DNA of 64,000 nt from Actinoplanes aureus (GTDB lineage Bacteria > Actinomycetota > Actinomycetes > Mycobacteriales > Micromonosporaceae): positions 124,001-188,000 of the forward strand of contig NZ_JADQTO010000019.1 in assembly GCF_015704865.1 (NCBI RefSeq), read 5' to 3'. Below are positions 16,969-25,741 of this stretch, piece after piece. Position 1 is the stretch's first letter, and every line of letters begins with the position of its first letter. The notes beneath the pieces were generated by a model. The model did not search any database, was not told the origin of the DNA, and saw only the letters and a list, made by a program, of their open reading frames with translations. The translations under genes were made by a program, and so were the position numbers.

Positions 16969-17970
16969 ATGACCACGGTTACCGCCGATCCGGCGCCGAG
17001 CGGCGCCGGACTACTGCCCAAGCTGCGGCGCAGCTGGGACAAGCACTGGTCCGCCTGGGCGATGGTCGTGCCCGTCGTCCTCGTCATGGCGGTCCTGATC
17101 TTCTACCCCCTGATCAACGGCGTCTGGATCTCGTTCACCGACCAGACCGAGGCGAACCAGCTCGCCGAGATCTGCACCAAGTCCATCACCGGTGGCGAGG
17201 TCTGCAAGGAGAACCCGAACGCCTGGTCGTTCGTCGGCTTCGACAACTACGTCAACATCCTGACCGGCAAGATCGGTGAGTTCTGGCTGTGGGCCGGCAA
17301 CACACTGGTCTGGACCATCGCCGGCGTGACCTTCCACTACGGCCTCGGTCTCGGCCTGGCCGTGATGCTGCACCGGCAGATCCGGTTCCGTGGTCTCTAC
17401 CGGGTGCTGCTCGTGCTGCCCTGGGCGGTGCCCGCCTTCATCAGCGCCTTCGCCTGGAAATTCCTCTTCAACGAGCGCCTCGGGCTGGTCAACTCGCTGC
17501 TCAACGCGGTCGGCATCGACTCGGTCGCCTGGTTCTCCGAGCGGTGGTCCGCGCTGCTCGTCGCGATCCTCACCAACATCTGGCTCGGTGTGCCGTTCAT
17601 GATGGTGGCCCTGCTCGGCGGCCTGCAGAGCATCCCCGAGGAGCTCTACGAGTCGGCCGAGATCGACGGCGCGTCGGCGTGGCAGCGGTTCCGCGCGATC
17701 ACCCTGCCGGGTCTGCGGCCGGTCAGCATGACCGTGATCCTGCTCGGCACGATCTGGACCTTCAACATGTTCCCGATCATCTTCCTGGTGACCGAGGGGC
17801 AGCCGGCCGGACAGACCGAGATCCTGGTGACGGGTGCCTTCCGGGCCGCCTTCGAGGGCATCCGGAACTACTCGCTCGCCTCCACCTACGGCGTGCTGAT
17901 CCTGTCGATCCTGCTCATCTTCTCGGTGTTCTACCGCCGGGTGCTGCGCAAGCAAGGCGAGGTGTGGTGA
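16969..17970 (+). CDS. malF: Maltodextrin-type ABC transporter permease (MalF-like)
   Basis: This is the first of two inner-membrane permeases that form the channel for MalE-delivered sugar. The 333-residue protein has about six membrane helices and the EAA loop that contacts the ATPase (ELYESAEIDGASAWQRF). A short periplasmic insert follows helix 1. The ATG lies about 75 bases after malE, beyond the hairpin. Its stop overlaps the malG ATG (TGATG). Confidence 0.9.
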   Translation: MTTVTADPAPSGAGLLPKLRRSWDKHWSAWAMVVPVVLVMAVLIFYPLINGVWISFTDQTEANQLAEICTKSITGGEVCKENPNAWSFVGFDNYVNILTGKIGEFWLWAGNTLVWTIAGVTFHYGLGLGLAVMLHRQIRFRGLYRVLLVLPWAVPAFISAFAWKFLFNERLGLVNSLLNAVGIDSVAWFSERWSALLVAILTNIWLGVPFMMVALLGGLQSIPEELYESAEIDGASAWQRFRAITLPGLRPVSMTVILLGTIWTFNMFPIIFLVTEGQPAGQTEILVTGAFRAAFEGIRNYSLASTYGVLILSILLIFSVFYRRVLRKQGEVW

Positions 17971-18881
17971 TGACCCAGATGGCCACTAGTGCGCCGGTCA
18001 CTCCGGCGGCCGCGGTGCCGGTGAGTCCGGCCCCGCTCAACCGGCCACGTCGCGGCCGGCGCTCGGTCGGTATGTCGGTGCTGCTGCACGGCACGCTGAT
18101 CGTCGCCTCGCTGATCGCGATCGGTCCGATCGCCTGGGTGGTGCTCTCCTCGTTCAAGCCCGGCTACGCCGTGCAGAGCACCGAGATCACCCTGGTCAAG
18201 GACCCGACCCTGGCCAACTACGAGTACGTACTGTTCGAGACCAGTTTCCCGACCTGGTTCCTGAACTCGGTGATCGTCGCGGCGCTGACCATGCTGATCG
18301 GCATCTTCTGCTCGGCCACCACCGGGTACGCGCTGTCCCGGTTCAACTTCCCGGGTCGCCGGCCGCTGATGATGGTCTTCCTGGTCACGCAGATGTTTCC
18401 GGTCGCCATCCTGATCGTCCCGATCTACACGATCATGGCCACCCTCGGGCTGATCAACACGCTGCCGGCGCTGGTGATCGCGTACCTGACCATCGCGGTG
18501 CCGTTCTGCGCCTGGATGCTGAAGGGCTACTTCGACTCCATCCCGACCTCGCTGGACGAGGCGGCGTCGCTGGACGGCTGCGGCCCGTTCCGTACCTTCT
18601 ACCGGGTCATCCTGCCGCTCGCCCGGCCGGCCATCGCGGTCACCGGCTTCTACACCTTCCTCACCGCCTGGGGTGAGGTGGCGTACGCCTCGGCCTTCAT
18701 GCAGACCGACGACAAATTCACCCTGGCGTACGGCCTCCAGCAGTTCGTGCCCCAGTTCAATGCGCAGTGGGAATATCTGACCGCGGCTGCGGTGCTCGTC
18801 ACCATCCCGGCCGGAATCGTATTCCTCTTCGCGCAGAAGCATCTTGTCTCGGGCCTTACCGCGGGCGGCACGAAGGGCTGA
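17970..18881 (+). CDS. malG: Maltodextrin-type ABC transporter permease (MalG-like)
   Basis: This is the second permease of the importer. The 303-residue protein has six predicted helices and the EAA motif TSLDEAASLDGCGPFRTFYR. The start at 17970 overlaps the malF stop. No ATP-binding subunit follows. In actinomycetes a shared ATPase (MsiK) usually energises such systems, so the missing gene is expected rather than a defect. Confidence 0.9.
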   Translation: MTQMATSAPVTPAAAVPVSPAPLNRPRRGRRSVGMSVLLHGTLIVASLIAIGPIAWVVLSSFKPGYAVQSTEITLVKDPTLANYEYVLFETSFPTWFLNSVIVAALTMLIGIFCSATTGYALSRFNFPGRRPLMMVFLVTQMFPVAILIVPIYTIMATLGLINTLPALVIAYLTIAVPFCAWMLKGYFDSIPTSLDEAASLDGCGPFRTFYRVILPLARPAIAVTGFYTFLTAWGEVAYASAFMQTDDKFTLAYGLQQFVPQFNAQWEYLTAAAVLVTIPAGIVFLFAQKHLVSGLTAGGTKG

Positions 18882-18891
18882 TTTCTTCATC

Positions 18892-18929
18892 AGGCGCCCC
18901 GTCGTATTAATGGCGGGGCGCCTCCTTTT
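18892..18929 (+). terminator. Terminator after malG
   Basis: AGGCGCCCCG (18892-18901) pairs perfectly with CGGGGCGCCT (18914-18923) around a 12-base loop and is followed by CCTTTT. It ends the malEFG transcript. Confidence 0.82.
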
Positions 18930-18954
18930 CCATAAGAGCAGAGAACGCTCTCAC

Positions 18955-18983
18955 GATGGGCGGCCGGAACCTGGCCGCCCATC
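18955..18983. terminator. Hairpin after the LacI-family gene
   Basis: GATGGGCGGCC (18955-18965) and GGCCGCCCATC (18973-18983) form a perfect 11-bp stem with a 7-base loop, just past the stop of the reverse-strand regulator. Together with the malG terminator it insulates the convergent genes. Confidence 0.75.
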
Positions 18984-18992
18984 GCCGGTATT

Positions 18993-20042
18993 TCAGGCGG
19001 CCGGTGTGGCGACCGGTAGGTCGGCCCGGACCGGGGCGATCGCCGTCGAGTTGCGGACCACCAGCTCGGGGTGGAAGAGGTACTCCGAGTGCGGCGCGCC
19101 GTGCCCGTGGATCTCGTCGACCAGGGAGCGCACCGCCGCCACCGCCATCGAGGTCACCGGCTGGCGCAGCGTGGTCAGCGGCGGGTCGGTGAACGGAATG
19201 AGCGTGGAGTCGTCGAAGCCGATCACCGACACGTCCTCCGGCACCCGCAGCCCACGGCGCCGCGCGGCCCGGATCGCGCCGAGCGCCATCATGTCGGAGG
19301 CGCAGATCAGGCCGGTCGCGCCCTTGGCGAGCAGCCGCTCCGCGGCCACCTCACCACCCTCCACGCCGAACAGCGTCAGCGAGACCAGGTCGTCCAGCTC
19401 GGGCTCGGAGAAGCCGGTCTCCCGGCGCATGGCGGCGCGGTAGCCCTCCAGCTTGCGCTGGGTGTTGATGAAGCGGTTGGGGCCGGAGATGAGGCCGATC
19501 CGGCGGTGACCCAGCGCGACCAGGTGGGTGACGGCCATGTCGCCGGCCAGCCGGTCGTCGCAGGAGACGAAGGGCGCCTCGAGGCCCGCCGCATACCCGT
19601 TCACCAGCACGATGGGCAGTGGCCGGTCGAGCAGGCGCTGGTAGCGGGAGCGGTCCGAGGTGGTGTCGGCGGCGAGCGAGGAGATGAAGATGATGCCGGA
19701 GACCTGCCGGTCGAGCAGCATCTCCACGTACTCGTCCTCGGTGACGCCGCCCGGTGACTGGGTGCACAGCACCGGCGTGTAGCCGTGCTGCGCCAGGCTC
19801 GACTCGATCACCTGGGCGAAGGCCGGGAAGATCGGGTTGTCGAGCTCCGGGACGACCAGGCCGACGAGCCCGGCGCTGCGCTTGCGCAAGCGTTCCGGTC
19901 GTTCGTAACCGAGAACGTCTAGTGCGGTGAGAACCGCCTGCCGTGTTTCCGCTGAGACGCCGGGGCGGTCGTTGATGACACGCGACACCGTCGCCTCACT
20001 GACTTGAGCCTGTTTGGCGATGTCGGCCATTCGCGCACGCAT
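18993..20042 (-). CDS. LacI-family sugar regulator (MalR-like)
   Basis: A 349-residue LacI/GalR repressor. The N-terminal HTH reads MADIAKQAQVSEATVSRVIN, with the hinge helix region following, and a periplasmic-binding-type effector domain fills the rest (GLVVPELDNPIFPAF, ICASDMMALGAIRA). The start at 20042 gives MRARMADIAK; ATG at 20030 is equally possible, and the longer frame from 20108 runs through the operator. It lies between malEFG and the amylopullulanase gene and is divergent from the latter. It probably represses both through the palindromes at 20099-20116 and 15535-15546. Confidence 0.88.
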   Translation of the reverse strand: MRARMADIAKQAQVSEATVSRVINDRPGVSAETRQAVLTALDVLGYERPERLRKRSAGLVGLVVPELDNPIFPAFAQVIESSLAQHGYTPVLCTQSPGGVTEDEYVEMLLDRQVSGIIFISSLAADTTSDRSRYQRLLDRPLPIVLVNGYAAGLEAPFVSCDDRLAGDMAVTHLVALGHRRIGLISGPNRFINTQRKLEGYRAAMRRETGFSEPELDDLVSLTLFGVEGGEVAAERLLAKGATGLICASDMMALGAIRAARRRGLRVPEDVSVIGFDDSTLIPFTDPPLTTLRQPVTSMAVAAVRSLVDEIHGHGAPHSEYLFHPELVVRNSTAIAPVRADLPVATPAA

Positions 20043-20098
20043 GGTTCTCACTCTAGTTGGTCCGTTGTCTGGACGGCATGGTACTGAAAGGTCTTCCA

Positions 20099-20116
20099 TT
20101 GCATGCAAGTACTTGC
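20099..20116. promoter_or_regulatory. Overlapping palindromic operators
   Basis: TTGCATGCAA (20099-20108) and GCAAGTACTTGC (20105-20116) are both perfect palindromes and share four bases. They lie between the regulator gene and the amylopullulanase gene. CTTGC/GCAAG halves are typical of MalR-type LacI-family operators in actinomycetes. A 9-of-12 match lies before malE. Confidence 0.65.
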
Positions 20117-20258
20117 TAACGTCCCGGCAACAGACACGATACAGCCGATCTTCGATGGCATGACCCTCGGTCGGCTTTTATTTCCGGTGTCTTCCGGCCG
20201 TAGACATACACCACAATCGATACGCACCGATACCACCGAATCGGAAGGGTGCACCGCT

Positions 20259-23200
20259 GTGGCACCAGACAGATCGTTACACCGCCGAGGCAGGCTGGGC
20301 GCCGCACTGCTCAGCCTCTTCCTGTCCCTGATCGCCGTTCCGGCCGCGTCCGCTCCCGCCGCCGCGGCGCCGGCCGAGCCGGGCGCAGCCGTGATGGCCA
20401 AGTGGGGCTCCGACGAGCCCGCGAAGAACGAACAGTTCTACTTCGTCCTGCCGGACCGGTTCGCCAACGGCGACACCAAGAACGACAAGGGCGGCCTCTC
20501 CGGCGACCGCCTGTCGACCGGGTACGACCCCGCCGACAAGGGCTTCTACCACGGCGGTGACCTCAAGGGCGTGATGGACCGCCTGGACTACATCCAGGGC
20601 CTGGGCACCACCGCCATCTGGCTCGCGCCGGTCTTCAAGAACCGTCCCGTGCAGGGCACCGGCAGCGACGTCTCGGCCGGCTACCACGGTTACTGGATCA
20701 CCGACTTCACCCAGGTGGACCCGCACTTCGGCACCAACGCGGACCTGAAGAAGCTGGTCAAGCTGGCGCACCAGCGGGGCATGAAGATCTACCTCGACAT
20801 CATCGTCAACCACACCGCTGACGTGATCAAGTACGAGGAGAACCAGTACACGTACATCGACAAGGACACGTCGCCGTACACGGATGCCGAGGGGCAGCCG
20901 TTCGAGGACCGCAACTACGCGACCGGGAAGAGCTTCCCGGCCACCGACGCGACCTCCTACCCCTATACACCGACTTTTGCTAACAAGTCGGATGGCGCCG
21001 TCAAGCGGCCGGCGTGGCTGAACGACGTGAACATGTACCACAACCGGGGTGACTCCACCTTCGCCGGTGAGAACAGCGAGTACGGCGACTTCTACGGCCT
21101 CGACGACCTCTTCACCGAGCGTCCCGAGGTGGTCCGCGGCATGACCGAGATCTACTCCGACTGGATCAAGGGCACCGGGATCGACGGCTACCGCCTGGAC
21201 ACCGTCAAGCACTCCAACCTGGAGTTCTGGCAACAGTGGGCGCCGGCCGTCCAGAAGGCGGGCGGCAAGGACTTCTTCATGTTCGGCGAGGTCTACAGCG
21301 CCGACCAGGAGATCCAGTCGACCTACGTCCGCGAGGGCAACCTGCCGGCCACGCTGGACTTCTCCTTCCAGGAGACGGCACGCGGCTTCGTCACCGGCAA
21401 CAGCGGTGCGAACGCGCTGACCAGCCTGTACGCCAAGGACGACCTGTACACCGCCCGGAACACCGGCGCGGACCGGCTGCCGACCTTCCTCGGCAACCAC
21501 GACATGGGCCGGATCGGCTCGTTCATCGCCGGCGCGGCTACCGCGGAGACCCAGCTCAAGCGCGACCAGCTGGCGCACGAGCTGATGTTCCTGACCCGCG
21601 GCCAGCCGGTCGTCTACTCCGGAGACGAGCAGGGCTTCACCGGCCCGGGCGGTGACAAGGACGCCCGCCAGGACCTGTTCGCCAGCAAGAGCGCGGACTA
21701 CCTGGACGACGACCTGATCGGCACCGACAGCACGCACGCGGTGGACAACTACAACACGAACCACCCGGTCTACCGGACCATCGCCGACCTGGCGAAGCTG
21801 CGCAAGGCGCACCCGGCGCTGGTGAACGGCGTGCAGACCACCCGGTACGCCGCCGAGGGCCAGGGCGTCTTCGCGGCCTCCCGGATCGACCAGGCGAAGC
21901 GGTCCGAGTACGTGGTCGCCGTCAACAACGCCGCCACCGCACAGACCGTCACCTTCCCGGTCTCGACGGCAGCCGCCTTCACCGGCGTCTACGGCGCGAC
22001 CACCACGGTCACCCCGGCCGACGGCAAGATCACCATTACTGTCCCGGCGCTCTCGTCCGTCGTCTTCAAGGGCGGCGCGATCGCGGCCCCGGCCGCGGCG
22101 CCGACGGTGAGCATCACCACGCCGAAGCCGGACACGAGCGTGCCGACCCGCACCGAGATCGTCGCGGAGACGACCGGGGACCCGCTGTCCACGGTCACCT
22201 TCGCCGCGCAGGCCGGCAACGGCGAGTGGAAGCTGCTCGGCACCGCCGACAAGGCGCCCTACCGGGTCTACCACGACCTGACCGGGCTGGCCGGCGACAC
22301 CGAGGTGCGGTACAAGGCAGTGGTGCGCGACAGCAAGGGACGCCTCGCGTCGTCCACTACGAACATCACCGTCGGCACGCCGGAGGCCACCTCCAGCGCC
22401 GGCTACGCGGTCGTGCACTACCAGCGGCCCGAGGGCGGGTACGAGGACCAGGGCCTCTACGTCTGGGGCGACGTCGACGAGTCGATGACCACCACCTGGC
22501 CCAACGGGCAGCCGTTCGTCGGTGAGGACTCGTACGGGCGGTTCGCGTACGTGAAGCTCAAGCCGGGCGCGAAGAGCGTCGGTTTCATCGTGGTCGACAA
22601 GAACGGCAACAAGGACGTCGACGCCGACCGCAGCATCAACGTCGCCGAGAACCCGGAGATCTGGCTCAAGCAGGGCGACGCCAAGGTGTACCCGACCCGG
22701 CAGGCCGCCACCGGCGAACCCGACCCGGCGCAGGACCCGAACAAGGCGATCATCCACTGGCGCAAGGCCGACGGGAACTACGACGGCTGGGGCCTGCACG
22801 TCTGGGAGGGTGCCGCGAACCCGACCGACTGGGCGAGCCCGCTCGCTCCGGCGCGGATCGACTCGTACGGCGCGGTCTTCGAGGTGCCGCTCAAAGAAGG
22901 TGCGGCCTCGCTGAGCTACATCCTGCACAACGGCGACACCAAGGACCTGCCGACCGACCAGTCGCTGGACTTCGGCAAGGCCGGCCGTGAGGTGTGGCTG
23001 CTCGCCGGTCAGGAGAGCCGTCTGCTGCCGCTGGTGAAGACCGCCGACGGCGCCGGCGAGATCGACGTGGCCAAGTCGCGGGCGGTCTGGATCGACCGGG
23101 GCACGGTGGCCTGGAAGACCGGCACCGGCACCACCCTGGAGCCGGTCGGCGCGGGCACCGACGGCAAGGTCTACGACCTGGTGTACGCCCGGAACGGCGG

Positions 23201-25688
23201 AATCGGCGTCGCCGGAGGTGAGCTGACCGGCACGTACCAGAGCGTCCGGCTCTCGGCCCGGCGCAACGGCCTCACCGACGCACAGCGGGAGAAGTTCCCG
23301 CACCTGTGGCAGTACGGCGCCTTCACGACGAACGCCAAGAACGTCGCGGACATCCTGCGCGGCCAGGTCGTGGTGACCGAGCGCGACGCCGCCGGCAAGC
23401 TGCTCTCGGCCACCGGTGTGCAGACCGCGGGCGTGCTGGACGACGTCTACGAGAAGGCCACCGACGCGACACTCGGCCCGGTGAAGTCCGGCGTCGCCGT
23501 CTGGGCGCCGACCGCGCAGAACGTCGAGCTGGAGGTCTACGACACCGCCACCTCGGCCACGCCGGCCGTCAAGGCCATGACCCGCGACGACCGGACCGGC
23601 GTCTGGTCAGCGAAGGGCGCCTTCACCGGCAAGTTCTACAAGTTCCGGGTCACCGCGTGGCAGCCGGCCGCGCAGAAGGTGGTGACGGCATCGGTGACCG
23701 ACCCGTACTCGGTGGCGCTCGCCGCCGACTCCACCCGCAGCCAGTTCGTCAGCCTGGATGACGCGGCGCTCGAACCGGCCGGCTGGGACCGGCTGAAGAA
23801 GCCGGCCGCCACTGCTCCGGCGAAGATCCAGATCTCGGAGCTCTCGGTCCGGGACTTCTCGATCGCCGACGAGACGGTCGCTGCGAACCAGCGGGGGACG
23901 TTCAGCGCCTTCACGAACCCGCAGACCGCCGGGATGAAGCACCTGAAGGAGCTGGCCGACGCCGGTGTCACCCACCTGCACCTGCTCCCGGCGTTCGACT
24001 TCGCCACCATCCCCGAGAAGCGGGCTGACCAGGCCCAGCCGGACTGCGATCTGAAGAGCCTGCCGGCCGACTCGGAAGAGCAGCAGGCGTGCATCGAGAA
24101 GGTCGCCGCCACCGACGGCTACAACTGGGGCTACGACCCGCTGCACTACACCGTTCCCGAGGGTGGCTACGCGGTCGAGCCGGAGAACAGGACCAGCGAG
24201 TTCCGGTCGATGGTGGCCGGGGTCAACAACGCCGGCCTGCGCGTGGTGATGGACGTCGTCTACAACCACACCTCGGCCGCCGGGACGGACGCCAAGTCGG
24301 TGCTCGACCAGATCGTGCCCGGCTACTACCAGCGGCTGCTCGACGACGGCTCGATCGCCAACTCCACCTGTTGCTCCAACACCGCGCCGGAGAACGCGAT
24401 GATGGGCAAGCTCGTGGTCGAGTCGATCGTCACCTGGGCGAAGGCGTACAAGGTCGACGGGTTCCGCTTCGACCTGATGGGCCACCACCCGAAGGAGAAC
24501 ATCCTGGCGGTGCGCAAGGCCCTGGACAAGCTCACGCTCGCCAGGGACGGCGTCGACGGCAAGAACATCTACGTGTACGGCGAGGGCTGGAACTTCGGCG
24601 AGGTGGCGAACAACGCCCGCTTCGTCCAGGCGTCCCAGACCGAGCTGGCCGGCACCGGGATCGGTACGTTCAACGACCGGCTCCGGGACGCGGTCCGCGG
24701 TGGCGGGCCGTTCGACGAGAACCCGCGGATCCAGGGCTTCGCGTCCGGCCTGGCCGGCGCCCCGAACGGCGACGCGGTCAACGGGACCGAGGCGGAGCAG
24801 AAGGCGCGCCTGCTGCACTACCAGGACCTGATCAAGGTCGGTCTGAGCGGCAACCTGGCCGGGTACAGCTTCACCGATTCGTCGGGCAACACCGTCACGG
24901 GTTCGCAGGTCGACTACAACGGCTCACCGGCCGGCTACAACGCCGCTCCCGGCGAGGCGATCACCTACGTCGACGCGCACGACAACGAGATCCTGTACGA
25001 CTCGCTCGCCTACAAGCTGCCGCCGGCCACCACGGCTGCGGACCGCTCCCGGGCGCAGTCGGTGGCCCTCGCGACCACCGTGTTCGGCCAGGGCATCGGC
25101 TTCGTCACCACCGGCAGCGAGCGGCTGCGCTCGAAGTCGCTGGACCGCAACTCGTACAACTCGGGTGACTGGTTCAACGAGATCATCTGGGACTGCGCGA
25201 GGGGCAACGGCTTCGGCAAGGGCCTGCCGCCCAAGGCGGACAACGAGTCGAAGTACGCGTACGCCAAGCCGCTGCTCGCCGACAAGGCCCTCGTCCCGGA
25301 CTGCGCGGCGATCGACGCGTCGGACAAGCGCTACCAGGAGTTCCTCCGGATCCGGAAGTCCTCGCCGGTGTTCGGCCTGGCCACCGCGGCCCAGGTGCAG
25401 GACCGGCTGTCGTTCCCGCTCTCCGGTGCGAACGAGACGGCCGGCGTGATCACCATGACGATCGACGGCCGCGGCCTCGACCCGAAGTGGAAGTCGGTGA
25501 CGGTGGTCTTCAACGCCACCCCGTCGGCGGTCACGCAGAAGGTGTCCGCGCTCGCCGGCAAGAAGGTGGCGTTGCACCCGATTCAGCAGTCCTCGGCCGA
25601 TCCGCTGGTGCGGACCGCGTCGTTTGCCCAGGCGACCGGCACGTTCACCGTGCCTGCGCGTACAGTCGCGGTGTTCGTCCAGAGCTGA
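20259..25688 (+). CDS. Secreted amylopullulanase (two GH13 catalytic units)
   Basis: A 1809-residue exported enzyme expected to cut alpha-1,4 and alpha-1,6 links of starch or pullulan. GTG at 20259, after GGAAGGG, gives a signal peptide ending near ASAPAAAA; a start at 20103 would lie upstream of it and in the operator. The first GH13 domain (about 50-600) has Asp314 (GYRLD), Glu344 (FGEVY) and Asp415 (NHD). An Ig-like stretch and two pullulanase-associated carbohydrate-binding repeats follow (VVHYQRPEGGYEDQGLYVWG, IIHWRKADGNYDGWGLHVWE). Then comes a CBM48-like segment (VAVWAPTAQNVELEVYD) and a GH13_14 domain with Asp1405 (GFRFD), Glu1442 (YGEGW) and Asp1575 (DAHDN). Both catalytic triads are intact. 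Confidence 0.93.
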   Translation: MAPDRSLHRRGRLGAALLSLFLSLIAVPAASAPAAAAPAEPGAAVMAKWGSDEPAKNEQFYFVLPDRFANGDTKNDKGGLSGDRLSTGYDPADKGFYHGGDLKGVMDRLDYIQGLGTTAIWLAPVFKNRPVQGTGSDVSAGYHGYWITDFTQVDPHFGTNADLKKLVKLAHQRGMKIYLDIIVNHTADVIKYEENQYTYIDKDTSPYTDAEGQPFEDRNYATGKSFPATDATSYPYTPTFANKSDGAVKRPAWLNDVNMYHNRGDSTFAGENSEYGDFYGLDDLFTERPEVVRGMTEIYSDWIKGTGIDGYRLDTVKHSNLEFWQQWAPAVQKAGGKDFFMFGEVYSADQEIQSTYVREGNLPATLDFSFQETARGFVTGNSGANALTSLYAKDDLYTARNTGADRLPTFLGNHDMGRIGSFIAGAATAETQLKRDQLAHELMFLTRGQPVVYSGDEQGFTGPGGDKDARQDLFASKSADYLDDDLIGTDSTHAVDNYNTNHPVYRTIADLAKLRKAHPALVNGVQTTRYAAEGQGVFAASRIDQAKRSEYVVAVNNAATAQTVTFPVSTAAAFTGVYGATTTVTPADGKITITVPALSSVVFKGGAIAAPAAAPTVSITTPKPDTSVPTRTEIVAETTGDPLSTVTFAAQAGNGEWKLLGTADKAPYRVYHDLTGLAGDTEVRYKAVVRDSKGRLASSTTNITVGTPEATSSAGYAVVHYQRPEGGYEDQGLYVWGDVDESMTTTWPNGQPFVGEDSYGRFAYVKLKPGAKSVGFIVVDKNGNKDVDADRSINVAENPEIWLKQGDAKVYPTRQAATGEPDPAQDPNKAIIHWRKADGNYDGWGLHVWEGAANPTDWASPLAPARIDSYGAVFEVPLKEGAASLSYILHNGDTKDLPTDQSLDFGKAGREVWLLAGQESRLLPLVKTADGAGEIDVAKSRAVWIDRGTVAWKTGTGTTLEPVGAGTDGKVYDLVYARNGGIGVAGGELTGTYQSVRLSARRNGLTDAQREKFPHLWQYGAFTTNAKNVADILRGQVVVTERDAAGKLLSATGVQTAGVLDDVYEKATDATLGPVKSGVAVWAPTAQNVELEVYDTATSATPAVKAMTRDDRTGVWSAKGAFTGKFYKFRVTAWQPAAQKVVTASVTDPYSVALAADSTRSQFVSLDDAALEPAGWDRLKKPAATAPAKIQISELSVRDFSIADETVAANQRGTFSAFTNPQTAGMKHLKELADAGVTHLHLLPAFDFATIPEKRADQAQPDCDLKSLPADSEEQQACIEKVAATDGYNWGYDPLHYTVPEGGYAVEPENRTSEFRSMVAGVNNAGLRVVMDVVYNHTSAAGTDAKSVLDQIVPGYYQRLLDDGSIANSTCCSNTAPENAMMGKLVVESIVTWAKAYKVDGFRFDLMGHHPKENILAVRKALDKLTLARDGVDGKNIYVYGEGWNFGEVANNARFVQASQTELAGTGIGTFNDRLRDAVRGGGPFDENPRIQGFASGLAGAPNGDAVNGTEAEQKARLLHYQDLIKVGLSGNLAGYSFTDSSGNTVTGSQVDYNGSPAGYNAAPGEAITYVDAHDNEILYDSLAYKLPPATTAADRSRAQSVALATTVFGQGIGFVTTGSERLRSKSLDRNSYNSGDWFNEIIWDCARGNGFGKGLPPKADNESKYAYAKPLLADKALVPDCAAIDASDKRYQEFLRIRKSSPVFGLATAAQVQDRLSFPLSGANETAGVITMTIDGRGLDPKWKSVTVVFNATPSAVTQKVSALAGKKVALHPIQQSSADPLVRTASFAQATGTFTVPARTVAVFVQS

Positions 25689-25700
25689 CACCCCAGAACG

Positions 25701-25741
25701 CGGCCACCGCTCACCCGATCAGCCCGGGTGGGCGGTGGCCG
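25701..25741. terminator. Bidirectional terminator between amylopullulanase and GGDEF-EAL gene
   Basis: A 16-bp stem (CGGCCACCGCTCACCC against its near-perfect complement at 25726-25741, one wobble) with a 9-base loop lies between two convergent genes. It overlaps the last codons of the reverse-strand gene. Confidence 0.8.

Noticed and set aside
18844..19443. Forward frame overlapping the end of malG and the LacI-family gene
   Set aside because: It crosses two terminators and is antisense to a clear regulator gene.
20277..23303. Very long reverse open frame (1008 codons) inside the amylopullulanase gene
   Set aside because: It is an antisense shadow of GC-rich codon use: low-complexity Val/Arg/Leu/Gly composition, no domains, and fully covered by a well-supported gene.
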